Source: CAYXZR01 sp964470025 (lineage in GTDB: Bacteria > Patescibacteriota > Patescibacteriia > Buchananbacterales > UBA6539). From it: a stretch of DNA of 64,000 nt. A model generated the notes under the pieces. The model was not told the origin of the DNA. It saw only the letters and a list, made by a program, of their open reading frames with translations, and made no database searches. Of the stretch, positions 1-8,221 are shown piece by piece. Numbering within the stretch: the stretch's first letter is position 1; every line of letters starts with the position of its first letter. Both the position numbers and the translations under genes were made by a program. The stretch is taken from contig CAYXZR010000001.1 in NCBI GenBank assembly GCA_964470025.1, forward strand, positions 1-64,000, given 5' to 3'.

Positions 1-994
1 GCTCAAGACTCATGCTGATTTGTTCTGTGCTTTCAAGTATCATCTGACATCGCTGTGTCTCAGTTACCTGAATATTTTGACAATAGCCGACTGAATATTG
101 TTCTGGCAATGCAGGATTTTCAAACAAGACGGCATTTGTTGCCATCGGCAATAAAGCAATAGAAAGAATACCGATCCAGATAAAAAATGAAGCAAAAGAA
201 ATACTAAACGTTTTGACAGGGTTTACTAAATACTCAAGTCGCTGATTAACTTGTGTAGTAAGTGACGCTACGCTTCCACCTGATACTTCTGAAAAAGGTA
301 GAAGCTTTAAAAGTGCCTGAGCTAGATCTTTTCTTTGTGTAAAATTATACGTTGCGTACTCATCTGCAGCGGCTTCTGCGAGCAACTCGTATTGCGTACT
401 CATCTGTTTTAATCCTGGAATAAACCAAAGTGATTTTGTTATCAGTGTGTTAATAAAAACTTTCATTGGCTCATACGCAATACAGTGCGCATGCTCATGT
501 CGTAATACTGCTTCTAGCTCTCTTTTCTTAAGATGTTTTATTAGCGCAGAAGAGATTACGATCTTTGGTCTGAATACACCATGACACAATGCCACTTTTT
601 CTGAAGAATCTACCACATAAACTAAATGCTTAATGCGTAGCTTTTGCACAACATGCTGAACTCGAGATGAGGTAACTTTGGGTAACTGCAAAAACTGCTG
701 AATATATCGCTTGGTTTTAATGTGAAGTACTGCGGCATTAATTAGCCCATATAACAAAAAGAGTGCTGCAACACCAAGAATAATTCCACTAAGTGTTAGC
801 AATCCTGGATGTTGTATGGTTGCTGCATAGTGAGAACATCCGCAAAGATTTTGTTCTTGCTCAGAAAGAAAAGCGCTACTTGCTGCCACCTTACCAAAAG
901 CATTGCTTCCTAAAAATCCTAAGCATAATATAAAAATAACTGCAGTGCTTGCAATTAAATAGAATTGGAATTTTACTTTTGTCTTGAGCAACAT
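1..994 (-). CDS. M56-family (BlaR1-like) membrane metallopeptidase, partial
   Basis: The reading frame opens with ATG at 994 and is still open at the window edge, so the C-terminal part is missing (about 331 residues visible). An N-terminal hydrophobic segment, a second one around residues 65-85 and a third near residue 290 frame a cytoplasmic zinc-protease domain. That domain carries HEHAH (HExxH) near residue 165, followed by a downstream EAAADEYA segment that could supply the third zinc ligand. In the BlaR1/MecR1 family such a protease responds to an outside signal and inactivates the BlaI-type repressor. Its start lies 1 bp beyond the blaI stop, so the two are co-transcribed. No penicillin-sensor domain is visible, so the inducer is unknown. 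Confidence 0.8.
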   Translation of the reverse strand, partial: MLLKTKVKFQFYLIASTAVIFILCLGFLGSNAFGKVAASSAFLSEQEQNLCGCSHYAATIQHPGLLTLSGIILGVAALFLLYGLINAAVLHIKTKRYIQQFLQLPKVTSSRVQHVVQKLRIKHLVYVVDSSEKVALCHGVFRPKIVISSALIKHLKKRELEAVLRHEHAHCIAYEPMKVFINTLITKSLWFIPGLKQMSTQYELLAEAAADEYATYNFTQRKDLAQALLKLLPFSEVSGGSVASLTTQVNQRLEYLVNPVKTFSISFASFFIWIGILSIALLPMATNAVLFENPALPEQYSVGYCQNIQVTETQRCQMILESTEQISMSLE

Positions 995-995
995 G

Positions 996-1379
996 TTACT
1001 TTACTTTTTTGAGCTTTGTCTTCCACTCTGCGAGCTCTTTTTTATTTGATGTAGTGACTGCGTCAATAAATTGAGCAACAGCAACATCTCCATACTCATG
1101 GAGTAACTGTGTAATTGCTTTTTTTGAAATCGAGGCGTTAAAGCTCTTACGGTCTTTGATTGGTGTGTATGTGTAGGCACCTGAGGTATCACGCTTTCGT
1201 TTTAATATTCCTTTGTCAGTTAGCCTTCCCATTACTGTCATAACAGTCGTATACGCGATAGTGCGACTGCGCTGAAGTTTTTCTAATACGCAACGAACAG
1301 TTGCCACCTTGCACTCCCAAACTGCATCCATAATCTGACTTTCGAGTTCGCCAAGTGAATGTGGAAGTTTTTGAGTCAT
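996..1379 (-). CDS. BlaI/MecI/CopY-family transcriptional repressor
   Basis: A 127-residue winged-helix protein of normal BlaI length. It begins LGELESQIMDAVW, the usual start of the family, followed by the recognition-helix segment TIAYTTVMTVMGRLTDKG and a basic, helical dimerisation tail. BlaI proteins bind palindromic operators as dimers and are cleaved by the partner M56 protease. The gene is first in the pair, with the peptidase 1 bp downstream, and an inverted repeat sits just upstream of its start. Neither beta-lactamase nor copper genes are adjacent, so the regulon is not clear beyond likely autoregulation. Confidence 0.88.
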   Translation of the reverse strand: MTQKLPHSLGELESQIMDAVWECKVATVRCVLEKLQRSRTIAYTTVMTVMGRLTDKGILKRKRDTSGAYTYTPIKDRKSFNASISKKAITQLLHEYGDVAVAQFIDAVTTSNKKELAEWKTKLKKVK

Positions 1380-1395
1380 AAATATAGATTAATTC

Positions 1396-1407
1396 TACTA
1401 CATAGTA
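1396..1407. promoter_or_regulatory. Inverted repeat, candidate BlaI operator
   Basis: The perfect palindrome TACTA-CA-TAGTA lies 17 bp upstream of the blaI start codon, inside the AT-rich promoter region. Its position and dyad symmetry fit an autoregulatory site for the BlaI-like repressor. The half-site differs from the classical TACA/TGTA core, so the assignment is inference. Confidence 0.45.
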
Positions 1408-1437
1408 TAGTATAAAAAAAATGTGACTATGGCAAGT

Positions 1438-2961
1438 TTACAAACTACCCTGTGACCGATACTGAAGTGCCTGTGCAACGTGCTTTGCAGAAATCTCAAC
1501 ACTTCCCTCCAGATCTGCAATAGTTCTACTAAGTTTAATGCACCGAAAATATGTTCTTGCTGATAAATGATACTTCTGTACGGCTTTTCTAAGTAGTTGC
1601 CTTGAACTCTGATCCAGGTAACATGTTGTTTTAATAATATGTGTAGACATTTCAGCGTTTACCTGACAATTGTGTCTCGCTAAGCGCTTACGCTGTACCT
1701 CACGAGCTAGTTCAACCCTTTGACGAATACTATGTGATGACTCTGCTTCAAAAGTAGTTGTTAATTTATCAATTTTTACCCTAGGAACCTCTACATGTAA
1801 ATCAATACGATCAAGTAGCGGCCCTGAAATCTTTTTTTGATACTTAATAATACTTGAAGGTGAACACGTGCACTGACGAGCTGTATCTGTTGCGTATCCG
1901 CATGGACACGGATTCATGGCAGCAATCAACATGCACTGGGCAGGAAAATGCAATGTTCCAGATGCTCTTGAGATGGTAACTGAGCCATCTTCAAGTGGTT
2001 GCCGCAAATGTTCTAACACTGTACGTGGAAACTCGGTGAATTCATCTAAAAACAGTACACCACGATGCGCAAGTGATACTTCTCCCGGCCTTGGCCAAGC
2101 TCCTCCACCAATAAGCGCAACTCCTGATGCAGAGTGATGTGGCGATCGAAATGGGCGCTGTGTCACTAAGGGTTGCTGTGCAGAAAGTCTACCTGCCACG
2201 CTGTAAATGCGGGTAACTTCAAGCGCCTCGCTAATTGAGAGTCTTGGCAGTATCGTGGACAGTGCTTTTGCTAGCAATGTCTTTCCCGTACCAGGTGGTC
2301 CTGATAACAAGCAATTATGACCGCCTGCTGCTGCTATTTCAAGCGCTTTTTTAACATATTGCTGGCCCTTAATATATGCCATATCATAGCCACTGCTATC
2401 ATCGGAGGTACTTTTTGTAAATGGCTCTACGATAGCTGGTGGTATTAGCTCTTCTTGTAAAAGATGCCTAACAAGCTCGGTTAATGTGCTACATGGAAAT
2501 ACCTTAATACCCGGCACGAGACGTGCTTCTGCTTGATTATCACTTGGCACATAGACTGCTTCGATACCTGCTTGCTCAGCTTTAATGCAGGCTGAAAGCA
2601 CACCATGTACTTGCCTGATACTCCCGTCAAGTGCAAGCTCCCCTAAAAATATACTGTTGCCCACACTTGATTGTGGAAGCTGGCGGGTGGCAACTAAAAT
2701 ACTAATAGCAATTGGTATGTCATATGCTGGGCCAATTTTTCTAATATCTGCCGGTGCAAGGTTGATCGTCACCTTTCCTCGTGGCATTTGTAGGGAACTG
2801 TTTTTAATTGCACTACGCACCCGCTCACGCGACTCATCAACTGCCTTATCGGGTAATCCTACGATCATAATACCTGGTAACCCCTGTGATGTATCTGCTT
2901 CTACTTCGATGATCTCTGACTCTAGCCCGACAATGGCTGTGGAATATATTTTTGCTGACAT
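1438..2961 (-). CDS. comM: YifB/ComM family AAA+ ATPase (Mg-chelatase-like)
   Basis: A full-length 507-residue member of the ComM/YifB family. The N-terminal Lon-like domain (about 1-190) includes the family signature GLPDKAVDESRERVRSA. The AAA+ domain follows with Walker A GPPGTGKT at about 221-228, Walker B VLFLDEF and the cysteine-rich segment NPCPCGY. A C-terminal helical domain of the Mg-chelatase type ends the protein. ComM is a hexameric helicase that promotes branch migration during natural transformation. CPR bacteria are often inferred to take up DNA, so a role in recombination of imported DNA is plausible. It stands alone between blaI and lspA. Confidence 0.93.
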   Translation of the reverse strand: MSAKIYSTAIVGLESEIIEVEADTSQGLPGIMIVGLPDKAVDESRERVRSAIKNSSLQMPRGKVTINLAPADIRKIGPAYDIPIAISILVATRQLPQSSVGNSIFLGELALDGSIRQVHGVLSACIKAEQAGIEAVYVPSDNQAEARLVPGIKVFPCSTLTELVRHLLQEELIPPAIVEPFTKSTSDDSSGYDMAYIKGQQYVKKALEIAAAGGHNCLLSGPPGTGKTLLAKALSTILPRLSISEALEVTRIYSVAGRLSAQQPLVTQRPFRSPHHSASGVALIGGGAWPRPGEVSLAHRGVLFLDEFTEFPRTVLEHLRQPLEDGSVTISRASGTLHFPAQCMLIAAMNPCPCGYATDTARQCTCSPSSIIKYQKKISGPLLDRIDLHVEVPRVKIDKLTTTFEAESSHSIRQRVELAREVQRKRLARHNCQVNAEMSTHIIKTTCYLDQSSRQLLRKAVQKYHLSARTYFRCIKLSRTIADLEGSVEISAKHVAQALQYRSQGSL

Positions 2962-3045
2962 AAAAACGCCTCATGAATTATGACGCGCTTGTTGATTTGA
3001 AATTGTTAGACTAGATTACCTAAAAATGCTGCGTTATGCAAATAC

Positions 3046-3519
3046 CTAGGCTGCGGGAGTCGAATTATTGGCCTGTTTTTTTGCTTTTACTTCTCGCAGT
3101 TCATTGAGAAATAAAATAAGCACTCCAAGTGAAATCATCACATCGGCAAAGTTAAACACAGTAAACCAAGATAGATCAATATAGTCTACAACAAACCCCT
3201 GTGTAATTCGATCGTACAAATTAGAGCTCGCACCACCTAAAATGAGTAATGATGCGAGTATTGTATGGGCGTTTTTTCGCTTTACTCCTTTTATTAACCA
3301 ACCACACACAATTATCAGCACAATAGTAATAATTACTAAAAGGATATTTTGTGGAACTGGGATACCAAATGCGATGCCAGTATTTTGTACAAAGTGAAAA
3401 CTCAGAAATGAAAACACATCCTGCATATACTCAGGATGTGCTAGAAAAAAATGTTTACTATATTGATCAACTGCTACACCAGCTGCGACTAATAGAATCG
3501 CTACAAATGCAGTGATCAT
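3046..3519 (-). CDS. lspA: Lipoprotein signal peptidase II
   Basis: A 157-residue polytopic membrane protein with four hydrophobic segments. It has the DQYSKHFF motif near the N-terminus and the two aspartate motifs of the active site, SNLYDRI...VVDYIDL and FNFADVMIS. LspA removes the signal peptide of diacylglyceryl-modified prolipoproteins. Putative lipoproteins with lipoboxes are encoded at 26901 and 35360, so the enzyme has local substrates. The start directly abuts the stop of the upstream dksA-like gene (3520), which indicates one transcript. Confidence 0.93.
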   Translation of the reverse strand: MITAFVAILLVAAGVAVDQYSKHFFLAHPEYMQDVFSFLSFHFVQNTGIAFGIPVPQNILLVIITIVLIIVCGWLIKGVKRKNAHTILASLLILGGASSNLYDRITQGFVVDYIDLSWFTVFNFADVMISLGVLILFLNELREVKAKKQANNSTPAA

Positions 3520-3891
3520 TTACGCTTCTCCTTTTAACTTCTTTTTACAAGCGACGCAAGAAGTTGATGTAGGTCGAATCATTAAACGCTGTGGCTCAAT
3601 TTCATTATTACAATACTTACACACGCCGTATGTGCCTTCTTCGATATGACCAATAGCCTTGTTCACGTCTCGCAACTGAGTCTCAAGTGCATGCTCAATC
3701 GATAAACGATCTGAGTACTCAGCTACTTCTCCAGCATTTTCGTCTTCATCGTCTCCGTAGTCAGGAAACTTTGATTTGTAGTTGTCATCAATTTCAGCAT
3801 CTTCAGTAGCGAAATTGTGTAGCTCTTGCTCTAATCGTTGTTTTTGCGCGAGAAGCTCTTTTTTAATCTTCTCTAGAGTTGCAGCATCCAT
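3520..3891 (-). CDS. DksA/TraR family C4 zinc-finger protein
   Basis: A 123-residue protein with an N-terminal coiled coil (about 1-40), an acidic middle and a C-terminal zinc finger, CKYC...CVAC, with the spacing of the DksA/TraR family. Members bind in the RNA polymerase secondary channel and tune initiation. The Gly-Asp-Asp segment in the middle (YGDDEDENA) resembles the acidic tip seen in shorter Firmicutes-type members. It is the first gene of a two-gene unit with lspA and lies downstream of the structured RNA at 4012-4400. Confidence 0.88.
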   Translation of the reverse strand: MDAATLEKIKKELLAQKQRLEQELHNFATEDAEIDDNYKSKFPDYGDDEDENAGEVAEYSDRLSIEHALETQLRDVNKAIGHIEEGTYGVCKYCNNEIEPQRLMIRPTSTSCVACKKKLKGEA

Positions 3892-4011
3892 AGGTAATTT
3901 TATTACTCAAAAACAGTATTTATACTGCCTTTATTTTACACCCTAATTGTACGAGAGTGAACCAGCTCTGTCAATATACTAATGCTTGACTTCTGACATC
4001 TTGGACAAAAT

Positions 4012-4037
4012 AAAAAGGGCGCGAACAGCGCCCTTTA
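4012..4037 (-). terminator. Intrinsic terminator of the structured RNA
   Basis: On the minus strand a 9-bp GC-rich stem AAAGGGCGC/GCGCCCTTT with a 5-nt loop runs directly into a T run. It separates the RNA from the dksA-like gene 120 bp further on. Confidence 0.75.
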
Positions 4038-4158
4038 TAATATGTTATTTGGCGGTTCGCGCCCAGTACGGGCGCTAGCTACTGACCGCCAAACCTACGA
4101 GAGTACTGCTACCAGTGCTTGATAGCACTACTGCCGTAGATTTGGTGATACGCATTAA

Positions 4159-4194
4159 CTAACACTGTATGCGCGCTTGCGTTGACTCAAGCAT
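4159..4194 (-). CDS. Possible 11-residue leader peptide inside the structured RNA
   Basis: ATG at 4194 is preceded at 6 nt by GAGGAG, one of the best ribosome-binding sites in this part of the window. It opens a frame reading MLESTQARIQC before a TAG stop. It lies between two hairpins of the RNA, an arrangement seen in translation-dependent leaders. It may be coincidence. Confidence 0.3.
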   Translation of the reverse strand: MLESTQARIQC

Positions 4195-4406
4195 ATAACA
4201 CTCCTCAACCACTCTTTGGTTATAGCTCTCTTTGTGGGCTATGAACCGATACTTTTGTTTTTGTTTTCGTGGAGTATGGTCAACTTCATACCCCGATCAA
4301 TATAGAAGAGTAGTTCAAGAGAGAAAGATTGCTCCGATCTCTTCTGATCAGGGAAATATTTCTTGTTGTTAAGGTGTGCGATAAGTTATTAACTTATCAT
4401 ACATTC

Positions 4407-4435
4407 ATAATAGCACATTTTTTGCTCTTGGTCAA
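4407..4435 (-). promoter_or_regulatory. Strong sigma-70-type promoter for the structured RNA
   Basis: On the minus strand TTGACC (4430-4435) is separated by exactly 17 bp from TATTAT (4407-4412). Transcription would start near 4400, at the 5' hairpin of the RNA. Confidence 0.7.
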
Positions 4436-4439
4436 TAAT

Positions 4440-4569
4440 GTGGTGTATTAAATAATTTTTTTGTTTAAATTTAGATAAAAAATACCCCTTTACAAATAGT
4501 TTATTAAATTGTTTAAACAAAAAAAGTTATCCCCATTGCTGTGAATAACTCTACTTTCTGTGAATATTC
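4440..4569. other. AT-rich spacer with three DnaA-box-like sites
   Basis: A very AT-rich stretch with repeated GTTTAAA words is followed within 40 bp by TTATCCCCA (4528-4536), the complement of TTATTCACA (4540-4548, a consensus-type DnaA box) and the complement of ATATTCACA (4559-4567). An AT-rich segment beside clustered boxes is the architecture of a replication origin, but dnaA is not in the window and the number of boxes is small. Confidence 0.25.
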
Positions 4570-5886
4570 TTACTGTGAGAGACAAATTTCTGTGCTCTTT
4601 TTACTTGCCTGCAGGATAAGCCATTTGCTATCCAAAAATTGTGCCAATGGAAGCAGGTTTGATGACTTTTCAAGATTGATGCTTGTGAATTGAGCTGTGT
4701 CTAGACTGCAATTTCCAAAATTAGCACTAGTATGTGCTCCACGAACAAGTTGAGCTAATACTTTTGAACTGTTACTGATCACCACTTCATTATTTAAGGT
4801 AATATATCCAAGTTCGAGATACTCATCTCCAACCGTGGCCATACGAGCGATACCATTAGTTTGCCAATCAACAGAATCAGCGTTAATAACGGTTTCAATA
4901 ACAGTCGTGCCATCAGGTAGCTCTCTTGTTTCTTGAACTGGGAATCGCTGCGCTAAAAATAATGAGATAATTTCTTCCAGCTCAGTTGAATTAACAGTTT
5001 GTGCATCTGATAGTGCTAGAGCAAAGGTAGTAGGCTGGACTTCATCTGACACAAGTGCTAAAGCACGCACGCTACTGGCTAACTGTTGGTGATCCTTAAG
5101 TAGATCAACAAAAACATCACTAAATTCGGGTGTATGTAGGGAGAATTGCTCTTGGAGTGATTTATAGCTCACCCCTTGCGTAAAAATAGCTGCATCTAGG
5201 AATTGCAATATACTCACAGGCATATCAATAGCTTCACTGCTTGTGCCAGGCAATCCCACCTTCCAAGCGCCATCATCGTACTGACCTGAAGCTATAATTG
5301 GCTCACTTGTTCCAAATACAGAAGGCTCAAAGTATGCGGATAGCTGCCTATGCGGCAGCTTGTAGTCAAAGCTAAACAGCTGCTTTAAAAATGTCTGCTC
5401 AACAAATAGCTGAAGATCTGCTGAGTCAGTTAACAAATAGTACCCAGACGTAATTTGAGTCAATCCCAACTCTTGATGGTTAAAATCTTGCTGATCTATC
5501 TCAAACAGCAGCCCAACTTCTCTGCGAGAGTAGTCTGTAAGACTCGGTATTGCAAAGAATGCAATCTCTGAACTGCTCTGTAGCAGCTCTTGCTGAAGTA
5601 GTCCCGGAGCGATGTCTAAGCGCTGCTCAAAACCACGTAGCAACTGCGTAATTGGAAGCTGTGTGAGCGTGTTGTCTGAAAAAGGCACTAAAGGATTTCG
5701 TGCATGAATATAGACTTGTGCGTGCACAGGCACAAACTGTCGCAGATTATCATCGTTTAGTCGGACGTATAGGCCAGCCAGAAACAAAACAACAACCCCT
5801 ATACCACTAAGCCATAGGGAGAGTCGAGTAATACTTCGAATGCGCCGTGTACCTACTGGTATTGTTGGGTTGTTGTAGTACTCCAT
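4570..5886 (-). CDS. Single-pass membrane protein, DUF3352-like (tentative)
   Basis: A 438-residue protein with a short basic cytoplasmic N-terminus, one transmembrane segment (about 28-45, LSLWLSGIGVVVLFLAGLYV) and a large external domain without cysteine clusters or recognisable catalytic motifs. The segment just outside the membrane (FVPVHAQVYIHARNP) resembles the start of DUF3352-type proteins, where a residue group describing a small beta domain follows the anchor, but this is a weak resemblance. It is the last gene of the rpsO-NYN-pnp block, 14 bp after pnp. Function is unknown. Confidence 0.6.
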   Translation of the reverse strand: MEYYNNPTIPVGTRRIRSITRLSLWLSGIGVVVLFLAGLYVRLNDDNLRQFVPVHAQVYIHARNPLVPFSDNTLTQLPITQLLRGFEQRLDIAPGLLQQELLQSSSEIAFFAIPSLTDYSRREVGLLFEIDQQDFNHQELGLTQITSGYYLLTDSADLQLFVEQTFLKQLFSFDYKLPHRQLSAYFEPSVFGTSEPIIASGQYDDGAWKVGLPGTSSEAIDMPVSILQFLDAAIFTQGVSYKSLQEQFSLHTPEFSDVFVDLLKDHQQLASSVRALALVSDEVQPTTFALALSDAQTVNSTELEEIISLFLAQRFPVQETRELPDGTTVIETVINADSVDWQTNGIARMATVGDEYLELGYITLNNEVVISNSSKVLAQLVRGAHTSANFGNCSLDTAQFTSINLEKSSNLLPLAQFLDSKWLILQASKKSTEICLSQ

Positions 5887-5900
5887 TGGAGCAATGTTAT

Positions 5901-8114
5901 CTAATTACGATCTTTTTTGAAGAATGGTTTTCGATCTCGAGGTTTACGATCGCCATGAGGACGCTCAGTTCGCTCAGGCATACCTTCTGGTCGTGGAAGT
6001 AGTGCTTTCATAGATAGACCAATTCGTCCGTTATCTTCAACCTTCAGCACCTTTACCTTAACTACGTCGCCTACCTTTAAGACATCTTCAACTTTACCAA
6101 CTCGCTGATGAGAAATCTCTGAAACATGCACCATTCCGTCTTTCCCTGGCAAGAACTCAACGATTGCACCGAATTCCATAATTCGAGTTACTTTTCCTTC
6201 ATATGTCTCACCTGGCTGCACTTCTTTGGTTAGGTTTTCTACCCATTCAATTGCTTTTTGTGCACCAGCCTGATCTGTAGAGGTAATCATAACGGTTCCA
6301 TCTTGCTCAATATCCATTTGGACACCAGTCTTTTCGATAATTTCATTAATCACTTTACCTCCTGGCCCAATAACATCTCTGATTTGATCTGGCTTAATAT
6401 GAATAACGCTAATTCGTGGTGCGTATTGTGACATTTCTGCACGTGGCTCACTAATTGCTTTATTCATTACTCCGAGAATCTCAAGTCGTGCGTCTTTCCC
6501 TTGTGAGAGCGTTTCCTTGCAAATTTGAAGTGAAAGTCCATCTGTTTTGGTGTCTAACTGAATTGCAGTGATTCCATCTTGTGTGCCTGCAATCTTAAAA
6601 TCCATACCGCCCTTACCATCTTCAAGATCCTGCAAGTCAGTAAGTACTTTGTAGTTACCTTCTCCGTCTGAAGCTAATCCCATGGCAATACCAGCAACTG
6701 CTTTTTTGATTGGTACACCTGCATCCATCAATGCTAGTGAAGTGCCGCAGGTTGATCCCATAGATGATGAACCATTTGATCCAAGCACTTCTGACACTAC
6801 ACGGATGGTGTATGGGAACTCTTCTTGTGATGGCATCATTGGTCGAATACCTTTTTCAGCAAGTGCACCATGGCCAATCTCTCGACGACCTGGGCCGCCT
6901 ACACGACCAGTTTCACCTACTGAGTATGGTGGGAAGTTGTAATGATGCATGAAGCGCTTTGTTCCTGCCTCTTCCATACCATCAAGCATTTGCTCATCTC
7001 CTGGTGAACCTAGTGTTACGATAGAAAGCACCTGTGTCTCACCTCGATTAAACAATGCTGAACCATGTGTTCGTGGCAGTAAGTTTACATGCGCGCTTAG
7101 CTCACGAATCTGTGTTAGTGAGCGACCATCAACTCGCTTCTCATCAGTGATAATTGACTGTGAAACCACTTTTTCAAAATGTGGATCCACAAGCATTGCT
7201 GCTTTTTTACGTCGCTCTTTACCAATTCCTTCAGCTTCGAGATATGCATCAAGATCATCTTTACACTTCTGCACTGCGCCTTTTCGCTCGTGCTTCACAG
7301 TAAGTGGTTTATCAAAGATAATTTTTGCTACATTTTCGTTTAGCCATACTTGCGCTTTTTGCATAGCTTCTGCTAATGCTGTTGAGCTCTCTTCTTCCTC
7401 AGACTCTTCTGATGGTGCTTCAAGTACAGCTTTTTCTTTACCAATTTCTTTGGCAATTCCGGCGATGAATTCAACCATTGGCCCAAGATGCTGGTTAGCA
7501 ATTTCAAATCCTTTATAGACGTCTTCTTCAGTTGCTTCCTGACCCTCTGCTTCAATCATCAAAATCTTATCTTGCTTACCTGCAACGATTAACTCTAGAG
7601 TGGCTTTTTCTCGTGCCTCGATAGTTGGGTTTACTTGAAATTCTCCATCGATAAGTCCAAGTCGTACACCAGCAAGTGGTCCAGCCCATGGGATATCTGA
7701 AATAGCAAGCGCTGTTGAAGCAGCAATCATACCTGGAATATCTGAGTCATTCTCCTGGTCATATGACAGTACCGTCATGATAATCTGCACTTCATTTTTA
7801 ATGTCTTTAGAAAATAGCGGTCGAATTGATCGATCGATTAGTCGTGCTGAAAGCACGGCCTCGTCAGTTGGTCGTCCTTCTCGCTTGATCCATCGACTTC
7901 CTTTGATCTTACCAACAGCATACAGTCTCTCTTCGTACTCAACTGAAAGTGGGAACCAGTTTACACCTTCTCGAACTCCGCCCATAGTTGCTGTAGCCAT
8001 CACTACAGTGTCACCGTACTGGACAGTACATGAACCATTGGCCTGCTGGGCAAGTAGACCTGTTTCAATAATTAATTTTTTGCCTGCAAAGTCTGTTTCA
8101 AAACGTTTTTGCAT
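5901..8114 (-). CDS. pnp: Polyribonucleotide nucleotidyltransferase (PNPase)
   Basis: A full-length 737-residue PNPase: first RNase PH domain (about 1-140), helical linker, second RNase PH domain (about 310-540) with FNRGETQ, TSL(A)LMDAGVP-type and DFKIAGT segments, then KH domain with IGPGGKVI and S1 domain (TYEGKVTRIMEFGAIVEF). A basic tail follows. It degrades RNA 3' to 5' by phosphorolysis. The linker carries an acidic serine-glutamate run (about 235-245). It sits downstream of rpsO as in many bacteria, but with a NYN nuclease gene in between. Confidence 0.97.
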   Translation of the reverse strand: MQKRFETDFAGKKLIIETGLLAQQANGSCTVQYGDTVVMATATMGGVREGVNWFPLSVEYEERLYAVGKIKGSRWIKREGRPTDEAVLSARLIDRSIRPLFSKDIKNEVQIIMTVLSYDQENDSDIPGMIAASTALAISDIPWAGPLAGVRLGLIDGEFQVNPTIEAREKATLELIVAGKQDKILMIEAEGQEATEEDVYKGFEIANQHLGPMVEFIAGIAKEIGKEKAVLEAPSEESEEEESSTALAEAMQKAQVWLNENVAKIIFDKPLTVKHERKGAVQKCKDDLDAYLEAEGIGKERRKKAAMLVDPHFEKVVSQSIITDEKRVDGRSLTQIRELSAHVNLLPRTHGSALFNRGETQVLSIVTLGSPGDEQMLDGMEEAGTKRFMHHYNFPPYSVGETGRVGGPGRREIGHGALAEKGIRPMMPSQEEFPYTIRVVSEVLGSNGSSSMGSTCGTSLALMDAGVPIKKAVAGIAMGLASDGEGNYKVLTDLQDLEDGKGGMDFKIAGTQDGITAIQLDTKTDGLSLQICKETLSQGKDARLEILGVMNKAISEPRAEMSQYAPRISVIHIKPDQIRDVIGPGGKVINEIIEKTGVQMDIEQDGTVMITSTDQAGAQKAIEWVENLTKEVQPGETYEGKVTRIMEFGAIVEFLPGKDGMVHVSEISHQRVGKVEDVLKVGDVVKVKVLKVEDNGRIGLSMKALLPRPEGMPERTERPHGDRKPRDRKPFFKKDRN

Positions 8115-8221
8115 ACGTTACTCCTTGTGCAGTAGAGAGTGTTGTGACTATATCTCTGGATACCTTCTTTTTTGATACCCAATACATATACCCACACGCA
8201 CAGCTACTGCTTAATAATAAT
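8115..8221 (-). promoter_or_regulatory. pnp leader with long-range inverted repeat
   Basis: The 107-bp gap before pnp contains GCAGTAG (transcript sense, near 8204-8210) complementary to CTACTGC (8129-8135), which would close a stem just upstream of the AAGGAG ribosome site at 8120. In Proteobacteria the pnp leader forms a stem cleaved by RNase III for autoregulation. A comparable role here is inference. Confidence 0.35.

Larger units (their letters stand above)
4012..4400 (-). ncRNA. Structured RNA of unknown class, about 390 nt
   Basis: A stretch without a long open frame has all the parts of an independent RNA gene on the minus strand: a strong promoter at 4407-4435, a 5' hairpin (GATAAGTT/AACTTATC, 4380-4398), and many paired segments. 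The pairs include a 9-bp helix CCCTGATCA with TGATCGGGG enclosing GAAGAG/CTCTTC, hairpins GTATG/CATAC, GCTTG/CAAGC and AGTGCT/AGCACT, and a long hairpin ending in GCGCCC/GGGCGC. An intrinsic terminator closes it. It lacks the hallmarks I looked for in tmRNA, RNase P RNA, SRP RNA and 6S RNA. A short frame inside (4159-4194) has a good ribosome site. It might also act as a leader for the dksA-like gene. Confidence 0.6.

Noticed and set aside
4012..4400. tmRNA or RNase P RNA
   Set aside because: No tRNA-like ends or T-loop, no tag frame of the usual type and none of the conserved RNase P core words on either strand.
6949..7518. Long plus-strand frame opposite pnp, and similar frames opposite copA, the RND gene and the island genes
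   Set aside because: Shadow frames of well supported genes, with no ribosome site and low-complexity serine/threonine-rich translations.
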